From assembly GCF_030062155.1 (NCBI RefSeq), contig NZ_CP118267.1, forward strand, positions 558,001 to 622,000: a DNA stretch of 64,000 nt, given 5' to 3'. The translations under genes were made by a program, and so were the position numbers. The notes beneath the pieces are model-generated. The model was not told the DNA's origin. It worked only from the letters and a program-made list of their open reading frames with translations, and made no database searches. This document shows, piece after piece, positions 58,507 through 64,000 of the stretch (its first letter is position 1; each line of letters begins with the position of its first letter). The stretch comes from Pantoea sp. Lij88 (GTDB lineage Bacteria; Pseudomonadota; Gammaproteobacteria; Enterobacterales; Enterobacteriaceae).

Positions 58507-59019
58507 TTAACTCGCTTCGGCGACGTTAACCACGCCGATCACTTTGATAAAACGCAGCCGTCCGTCGTGGGGTGGCTGGCCGTAACGTTCCAGGTCACCG
58601 CTGAGGTCAAACTGAGGCTGATACCCGTGACCGGTATAGAGCCGTACCGCCTCCGGCTGACGGAAGCCGGTAGTGAGGAACAGCCGCTGATAACCCGCCT
58701 GCAGGGCGCGACGCTCCAGCTCCTGCAACACCACCAGCGCCAGCCCCTGACGGCGCAGATCGCTGCGGGTCCAGATGCGTTTCAGCTCGGCGGTTTGCGG
58801 GTCATAGGGTTTGTAAGCGCCCATCGCAATAATCTCGCCGTCACGCTCCAGCACAATAAACAGCCCCTGCGGCGGCAGATACCATTCGGTCAGCTCCTGC
58901 TCTTTATGACGGGCAAAGTAGTCGCCGTAGCGCGCCGAATATTCACCGAACAGGCCGCCGAGAATCGGCTGCAGCTCCGGTGCCTCGGGCGACACTTCGC
59001 GAAAAGTGGATTCACTCAT
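58507..59019 (-). CDS. GNAT-family N-acetyltransferase
   Basis: This 170-residue protein has the GNAT fold with GAYKPYDPQTAELKRIWTR and the acetyl-CoA loop RSDLRRQGLALVVLQELE. The ATG at 59019 has an AAGGAG element. In Bacillus, GNAT proteins of the ytm and yxe operons (YtmI, YxeL) acetylate S-(2-succino)cysteine and related S-alkyl cysteines. The same role is inferred here from the neighbours. Confidence 0.85.
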   Translation of the reverse strand: MSESTFREVSPEAPELQPILGGLFGEYSARYGDYFARHKEQELTEWYLPPQGLFIVLERDGEIIAMGAYKPYDPQTAELKRIWTRSDLRRQGLALVVLQELERRALQAGYQRLFLTTGFRQPEAVRLYTGHGYQPQFDLSGDLERYGQPPHDGRLRFIKVIGVVNVAEAS

Positions 59020-59029
59020 GGTCAGCTCC

Positions 59030-59971
59030 TTAGTCGCCCAGCCCGGCGGGATTGATTTCAGAACGGTCGATCTTCTCAACCCCTTCGCCCCAGCGGTTCA
59101 GCACCTTCTGATAATCGCCATTGCCAATCACGCCGTTCAGCGCGGTGCTGATCGGTTCCGCCAGCCCGCTGCCTTTCTTCACGGTAACGGCAATGTGTGC
59201 CGCCTTTGGCCAGCCGCCATCAACGCTGCCCACCAGTCGGGTTTTACCGGTCAGTGCTGCTTTCCAGGCACCGATCACGTTGGGACCGAAGTAGGCATCA
59301 GCGCGCCCGGCCTGCAGCGCCAGCGTCTGAGCGGCGTCATCTTTGGCGTAAATCGGGGTAAAGGCTTTCAGACCCTTTGCCTGATTCTCTTTATCCCACG
59401 CCAGCAGAATCGCTTCCTGGTTGGTGCCGGATCCCACGATGATCCTCAGTCCGGCGATATCTTCAGCTTTGGTCAGTGATTTAATGGGGCTGCTGGTTTT
59501 GACATAGAAGCCCAGCGAGTCTTTGCGGTAGGTGGCGAAGTCGAACTTCTCCTTACGATCTCTGGTCACGGTGATGTTGGAGATCGCCGCATCATACTTG
59601 CCGGAGGCAACACCCAGCGGCCAGTCTTCCCACGATGCAGGCACGACGTTGAGTTTCAGTCCCAGGCTGTCGGCGACCAGGCGCGCGATGTCCACTTCAC
59701 TGCCGAGCAGGGTTTTGTTGTCATCGGAAAACACGGTCAGTGGTGGCGAATTCAGCGCCGCGACCGCCACGGTAAAGGAACCCGGCACCACAAAGTGATG
59801 ACCGGCAGGCAGCTGCGCGATGGCATCCGGATTCTTCACGGTATTAATCGGCGCTTTATTTGCTTCCAGGCTGACGCGCTGGCCGTTATAGGAGACGCTG
59901 GTGTCCTCAGCCAGCGCATGGCTGCTGGCTGCCAGAACAAGCAGGGCGAGAAGACGCGAGGTATTTTTCAT
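59030..59971 (-). CDS. Polar amino-acid ABC transporter binding protein 2 (S-modified cysteine cluster)
   Basis: This 313-residue SBP family 3 protein has a signal peptide ending SHALA and contains FTVAVAALNSPPLTVFSDDN, GSEVDIARLVADSLGL and WPLGVASGKYDAAISNITVTRDRKEKFDFAT. It is a close paralogue of the one at 55897-56796. The two may widen the ligand range of one transporter. Confidence 0.9.
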   Translation of the reverse strand: MKNTSRLLALLVLAASSHALAEDTSVSYNGQRVSLEANKAPINTVKNPDAIAQLPAGHHFVVPGSFTVAVAALNSPPLTVFSDDNKTLLGSEVDIARLVADSLGLKLNVVPASWEDWPLGVASGKYDAAISNITVTRDRKEKFDFATYRKDSLGFYVKTSSPIKSLTKAEDIAGLRIIVGSGTNQEAILLAWDKENQAKGLKAFTPIYAKDDAAQTLALQAGRADAYFGPNVIGAWKAALTGKTRLVGSVDGGWPKAAHIAVTVKKGSGLAEPISTALNGVIGNGDYQKVLNRWGEGVEKIDRSEINPAGLGD

Positions 59972-59982
59972 GGCTTGTGCCC

Positions 59983-61296
59983 TTAATGTGAGATGAACTG
60001 ATTAACGGGTTGTTTCAGGGCGAAGCTGTCGCGCAGAGTACTGCCCGGATAGTCACGGCGCGTCAGGCCGCGAGCCTGCAGAATCGGCACCACGCGATCG
60101 ACAAAACGTTCAAAGGTATCGGGCGTGCCGCCATTAATGATGAAGCCATCAGCGGCCTGGGTTTCGAACCACTGCTGCAGGCCATCCGCCACCTCTTCCG
60201 GCGTGCCGTGAAACAACGGACGCGGAGTGGCGGCTTCCAGCGCCGCCTGGCGCAGGGTATGCCCGTGCTCTCTGGCTTTGCGTTTGATCTCGTCAGTGGT
60301 GCTGCGGAAGCTATTCTGACCGATGTCGCCAATGTCCGGGAAAGGCTGATCCAGCGGATACTGCGAGAAATCATGATGGTCGAAGAAACGACCGAGGTAG
60401 TTAAGCGCATCGGTAATCGACACCAGTGCCGCCGTGGTCTGATACTGACGCTCGACGTCCGCTGCATCATCGCCAACAATCACACTGACGCCCTGGAAGA
60501 TGTGCAGATCTTCGGGCTGACGACCGTTCGCCACCAGTTGCTGCTTCACATCCTGATAAAACGCCTGCGCGTCTTCACGGGTTGGCTGATGGGTAAAGAT
60601 GGCGTCAGCATGCCGCGCCGCCAGCTTTTTACCATCGTCAGACGCCCCGGCCTGGAAGATAATCGGACGACCCTGCGGCGTGCGGGCGATGTTCAGCGGT
60701 CCCTGAACCTGGAAGAAGTCACCGTGATGATCGAGCGTATGCAGTTTTGCCGGATCGAAGAACTGTCCGCTCTCTTTGTCGCGCACAAAGGCATCCTGCT
60801 CCCACGAATCCCATAAGCCTTTCACCACCTGCAGATACTCATCCGCAATGCGATACCGCAACGCGTGCTCCGGGTGTTTCTGGCGGGAGAAGTTTTTCGC
60901 AGACCCTTCCAGCGGTGAGGTCACCACGTTCCAGCCCGCGCGACCGCCGCTGAGGTGATCGAGGCTGGCAAACTGACGCGCCACGGTAAACGGTTCGCTG
61001 TAAGAGGTGGAAACGGTACCGACCAGTCCCAGATGCTCCGTCACGCCCGCCAGTGCAGAGAGCAGCGTCAGCGGCTCAAAGCGATTGAGAAAGTGCGGGA
61101 TCGACTTCTCGTTGATAAACAACCCGTCGGCGACAAACAGAAAGTCGAGCTTGCCCTGCTCGGCCTTGCGGGCAATTTTTTTGGCGTAATCCAGGTTGAT
61201 GCTGGCATCGGCCTGTGCCGCCGGATGACGCCAGGCGGACATATTTCCCGATGCGCCATGCAGAATAGTGCCCAGCCGAAGTTGTCTTGTGGTCAT
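59983..61296 (-). CDS. NtaA/SnaA/DszA-family FMN-dependent monooxygenase
   Basis: This 437-residue TIM-barrel monooxygenase is typical of the NtaA group: [68 protein letters not shown] and [18 protein letters not shown]. Bacillus YtnJ and YxeK, which cleave N-acetyl-S-substituted cysteines, belong here. Reduced FMN must come from a reductase not seen in the cluster. It is 11 bp upstream of the binding protein 2 gene. Confidence 0.9.
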   Translation of the reverse strand: MTTRQLRLGTILHGASGNMSAWRHPAAQADASINLDYAKKIARKAEQGKLDFLFVADGLFINEKSIPHFLNRFEPLTLLSALAGVTEHLGLVGTVSTSYSEPFTVARQFASLDHLSGGRAGWNVVTSPLEGSAKNFSRQKHPEHALRYRIADEYLQVVKGLWDSWEQDAFVRDKESGQFFDPAKLHTLDHHGDFFQVQGPLNIARTPQGRPIIFQAGASDDGKKLAARHADAIFTHQPTREDAQAFYQDVKQQLVANGRQPEDLHIFQGVSVIVGDDAADVERQYQTTAALVSITDALNYLGRFFDHHDFSQYPLDQPFPDIGDIGQNSFRSTTDEIKRKAREHGHTLRQAALEAATPRPLFHGTPEEVADGLQQWFETQAADGFIINGGTPDTFERFVDRVVPILQARGLTRRDYPGSTLRDSFALKQPVNQFISH

Positions 61297-61376
61297 GATG
61301 CTCTCTCTTTTTTAGTCGTAGCGATGCCCGACGACGGTGTTCAGAACCGTCGTGATTGAGCGGGCTGCAGATGAAG

Positions 61377-62528
61377 TCAGTTCAGAGTGGATTCCCGACA
61401 TCGCGCATTAAGATGTTGCAGCGCCTGGCGGGCCAGTCGGGCGAAGTAGTCGGCGGCGGGGGCAATCAGCGCCTCATCCGGGGTAAAGCTGGCGTGGTGA
61501 AGACCAAAATCACTGGCACTGCCGATGCTGACAAACGCACCCGGTACCTGTTGCAGATAGAAGGCAAAATCCTCACCCAGCAGATGCAGTTCGGCGGCCT
61601 GCACCTGGTAGCCCGCCTGCTGCGCCACATCACGGCTGAAGTCTGCCCAGTGCGCGTCGTTGATCAGCACCGGCGGGCCAGGATGCCAGCTCAGCGTCGC
61701 CTGCGCGCCATGGGCTTCGGCAAAGTGCTCAACCAGCGTGCGCACCCGCTGTTCCAGTTCCGCGCGCAGCTGTAAATCGTGGGTACGGGCCGTGCCGCCA
61801 AACTCAACGCCGCCTGGCAACACGTTCCAGCTTTTGCCGCCGTCGATACGGGTAATGCTCAGAACCAGGCTGTCCAGCGCACTGAAGCTGCGGCTGGTGA
61901 GTCCCTGCAGTGCCTGAATAATCTGGCTGGCGGTAACGATGCTGTCGACGCCCTGTTCCGGATAGGCGGCATGTGCGCCTTTGCCGGTGACGCGGATGAT
62001 AAATTTGTCCGTATTGGCGTAGAACGCCCCATTGCGGGTGGCGAAGGTGCCGACGGGCAGCGACGGCTCATTGTGCATACCAAAAATGGCCTGCACCTCA
62101 TCCAGTACGCCTGCGTCGATAAACTGACGCGCGCCGCGTGCGATCTCCTCAGCGGGCTGAAACAGGATACGTACCCGGCCAGGCAACGCATCGGCCTGCG
62201 CGTTGAGCTGCAGCGCGGCACCCAGCATCACCGCAGTGTGCAGGTCATGACCGCAGGCGTGCATCACGCCAGGATGACGGGAATGAAAACGTACCCCGCT
62301 CGCTTCATGGATCGGCAACGCGTCAATGTCGGCGCGCAGGGCTATCACCGTCTCCCCGCGGCCAACCTCCGCTACCAGGCCCGTCTCAAGGGGATAGTCC
62401 AGCAGCCGGATGCCCGCGGCCTGTAACCAGCCGCGCAGTCGCGCAGTGGTCGCAAATTCCTGACCCGACAGTTCTGGCCAGGTGTGCAGTTCTCGTCGCC
62501 ATTCGATCAGTTGTGACGCAGGGTTCAT
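61377..62528 (-). CDS. M20-family amidohydrolase (N-acyl amino acid deacetylase)
   Basis: This 383-residue protein has the metal motifs ADIDALPI and HACGHDLHTA, FQPAEEIARGA with the catalytic Glu, and a C-terminal HLLGEDFAFYLQQVPG. The family includes N-acetylcysteine and S-succinocysteine deacetylases (YtnL, YxeP). In this cluster it should remove the acetyl group after the monooxygenase step. The ATG at 62528 has GGAGAG in front. Confidence 0.9.
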   Translation of the reverse strand: MNPASQLIEWRRELHTWPELSGQEFATTARLRGWLQAAGIRLLDYPLETGLVAEVGRGETVIALRADIDALPIHEASGVRFHSRHPGVMHACGHDLHTAVMLGAALQLNAQADALPGRVRILFQPAEEIARGARQFIDAGVLDEVQAIFGMHNEPSLPVGTFATRNGAFYANTDKFIIRVTGKGAHAAYPEQGVDSIVTASQIIQALQGLTSRSFSALDSLVLSITRIDGGKSWNVLPGGVEFGGTARTHDLQLRAELEQRVRTLVEHFAEAHGAQATLSWHPGPPVLINDAHWADFSRDVAQQAGYQVQAAELHLLGEDFAFYLQQVPGAFVSIGSASDFGLHHASFTPDEALIAPAADYFARLARQALQHLNARCRESTLN

Positions 62529-62547
62529 GATGACTCTCCACTGAGGT

Positions 62548-63546
62548 TCAGGCGGCAACCAGAGTATGTGTGGCCAGCAGTTCGAGTGACTTCAGGCGGG
62601 CAAACGGCTCGGTAATCGGCGTGTCGACAACAAACTCGTCGATATCAAAATTATGATGCAGTGCGTCCAGCTGGGCATGAACCTGCGCTGCCGTCCCTTT
62701 CAGCAGTGACGGCGTGCGCGGCTCTATTTTGTAATCCTGATAACCGCCCTGCCGCACATAGCGTTCGGCCTGCTCCAGACTGGCAACGTTGACGCCTGGG
62801 CCATCTTTCACCGCCACGTGATAATGACGCAGACCTGAAACCAGCAGGTCTGCGCCAGCGGGTGAGTCGGCCACCACCACCTGCACGGCCACCAGTGCGC
62901 GCTGGCCGTGACTCAGACGGGAGAAGGTACTCAGCGCGTTCTCCAGCAACTGCCGATCGCCATTGAGGTGAGCCGCAAAGACAAACTGCCAGCCCAGACT
63001 GGCGGCCAGCCGGGCACTCTCTTCACTGGCCCCCAGCAGAAAACGGTTAGTCGGACGTGACGGCAGCGGCGTGGCGGCTAAGCCCTCATCGTCGGGATGC
63101 GACTGCGACGGCTTCAGCCAGCTATCCAGCAGTCTGAGCTGTTCGGCAAAGCTCCCTTTTTTAGCCGCATCGACACCCTGTTGCAGTGCATGCGTGGAGA
63201 GCGGCAACCCGCCCGGCGCTTTCCCCACGCCCAGATCGATGCGGCCCGGTGCCAGGGAGGCGAGCAGGTTAAAGTTCTCTGCCACTTTGTAGGGGCTGTA
63301 GTGCTGCAACATCACCCCACCCGATCCGACACGAATATGACGGGTCTGGGCAATGATCCAGGCAATCAACACTTCCGGTGAAGGACTGGCGAGCTGCGCG
63401 GTGTTGTGATGTTCCGCCAGCCAGAAGCGGTGATAGCCCCACTCTTCTGCTAACTGGGCCAGTTGCAGCGTGCGCTGAAGTGCGGCAGTGGGCGACTCGC
63501 CCTGCAGCACGGGCGCTTTATCTAACAGACTTAATCGATATCCCAT
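62548..63546 (-). CDS. LLM-class flavin-dependent oxidoreductase (MsnO8 family)
   Basis: This 332-residue luciferase-like protein has the group signatures GYHRFWLAEHHNT, GSGGVMLQHYSPYKVAENF, LAPGRIDLGVGKAPGG and RFLLGASEESARLAASLGWQF. Bacillus YtmO, in the ytm operon, is of the same type. It is the first gene of the cluster, 19 bp before the M20 gene. A direct part in C-S bond cleavage or in oxidation of another S-substituent is plausible. Confidence 0.9.
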   Translation of the reverse strand: MGYRLSLLDKAPVLQGESPTAALQRTLQLAQLAEEWGYHRFWLAEHHNTAQLASPSPEVLIAWIIAQTRHIRVGSGGVMLQHYSPYKVAENFNLLASLAPGRIDLGVGKAPGGLPLSTHALQQGVDAAKKGSFAEQLRLLDSWLKPSQSHPDDEGLAATPLPSRPTNRFLLGASEESARLAASLGWQFVFAAHLNGDRQLLENALSTFSRLSHGQRALVAVQVVVADSPAGADLLVSGLRHYHVAVKDGPGVNVASLEQAERYVRQGGYQDYKIEPRTPSLLKGTAAQVHAQLDALHHNFDIDEFVVDTPITEPFARLKSLELLATHTLVAA

Positions 63547-63873
63547 TCACCTGGTCCTTATTTATTCCGGTTGCTGACCAGTGTGCTGCGCCGTCGATTA
63601 GGGGTAAAACATCATATTGTTTTATGCTTTATTGGATTCGTCATAATGGGGAGGGCTGAAAGGAAAATGGAGGGTAAACGCGCTGAAACAGGGCCTTATA
63701 ACACGTCCTGGCGGATAACGCTGTTTATTGCCTCATCAAAATGCGATGAAAACCGCTGAAATGGCAAAGGATTGCAGAAAATAATCTTAGGTATCGAGAG
63801 CTGTAAACGCTAAATAACAGATCTCATCGATCATTACCTGTGCACAGGAATAACGGGATAAATGATTAAATGC
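63547..63873. other. Promoter region of the S-modified cysteine cluster
   Basis: This 327-bp region between the GntR-type gene end and the first cluster gene is AT-rich. A frame at 63571-63759 has no family likeness and is not supported. No operator was recognised. Confidence 0.45.
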
Positions 63874-64000
63874 CTAAGGCCGCTGAGAATTTTGTTTCAG
63901 AGGGAAATAGCGGGTATTGATAATCGCCACATTGACTTCGCAGGGCACCCCGTCATCGAGAAAAACGGTTTCATTAAGCTGGATGACCGCATCGCCTTCC
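63874..64000 (-). CDS. GntR-family regulator, C-terminal end only (UTRA domain)
   Basis: The minus strand is open from the window edge to a TAG at 63874-63876. The 42 residues visible read as the last strands of a UTRA domain (DAVIQLNETVFLDDGVP, then VNVAIINTRYFPL). The gene body lies outside the window. It is upstream of and co-directional with the cysteine cluster, of which it may be the regulator. Confidence 0.65.
   Translation of the reverse strand, partial: EGDAVIQLNETVFLDDGVPCEVNVAIINTRYFPLKQNSQRP

Noticed and set aside
63571..63759. 62-codon frame upstream of the LLM gene
   Set aside because: It has no ribosome binding site of note or family, and lies in a promoter region.

Overview
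The window is a chromosomal segment of a gamma-proteobacterium of the order Enterobacterales, most likely Pantoea or Erwinia-like. This rests on yebG with its LexA box, a bgl system with textbook RAT antiterminators, a yqjC-type DUF1090 gene, a FliA-type chemoreceptor promoter and moderately GC-rich coding. No rRNA, tRNA, IS element or CRISPR array was seen. Both ends cut genes: a sensor kinase at the left and a GntR-type regulator at the right.

Layout. 1-2.2 kb: end of a large GAF/PAS histidine kinase facing a FixJ-like regulator. 3-6.4 kb: a cysteine-type FdhF formate dehydrogenase with a DUF1641 partner. 6.5-9.4 kb: GFA-family protein, DeoR regulator, MFS transporter, VOC protein. 9.5-12.5 kb: a periplasmic redox-stress operon of peroxiredoxin, short DsbD-like reductase, ECF sigma factor and NrsF-type anti-sigma. 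12.9-15.7 kb: DUF4432 epimerase-like protein, ParDE toxin-antitoxin pair, NUDIX hydrolase. 16-19.7 kb: amino-acid binding protein, DUF2817 peptidase-like protein, 2-oxoglutarate/Fe(II) oxygenase, LysR regulator. 19.8-27.7 kb: a guanidine-utilisation operon controlled by a guanidine-I (ykkC) riboswitch, with ABC uptake, two DUF1989 carboxyguanidine-deiminase-like subunits and a urea/guanidine carboxylase, but no allophanate hydrolase nearby. 27.9-35.4 kb: single genes, including two orphan binding proteins, a DJ-1 protein, a cupin, a KilAC antirepressor-like protein and a type II lumazine synthase with a structured leader. 35.9-37.1 kb: glutamate dehydrogenase. 37.2-43.7 kb: a ROK-regulated sugar ABC transporter with a PfkB kinase. 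43.7-47.3 kb: a chemoreceptor with a sigma-28 promoter, a 34-residue membrane peptide gene and a Fic protein with inverted repeats in front of and over its start. 47.4-53.3 kb: an aryl-beta-glucoside operon (porin, BglG, BglF, GH1 glucosidase) with three RAT/terminator switches. 53.8-55.7 kb: yebG, then a two-gene SIR2/HAM1 module. 55.9-63.5 kb: an eight-gene set closely matching the Bacillus ytm/yxe S-modified-cysteine salvage operons.

The most interesting candidate for an under-described system is the HAM1-like plus SIR2-like gene pair at 54.3-55.7 kb. The genes overlap by 4 bp. The HAM1 protein has lost key catalytic positions of the RdgB/ITPase family, while the SIR2 protein keeps its NADase residues. 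This resembles the sensor-effector half of the Kongming anti-phage system, but no adenosine-deaminase-type KomA gene is next to it. Other points of interest are the Fic operator array, the redox sigma-factor operon, the guanidine operon without allophanate hydrolase, and the leader of the lumazine synthase gene.
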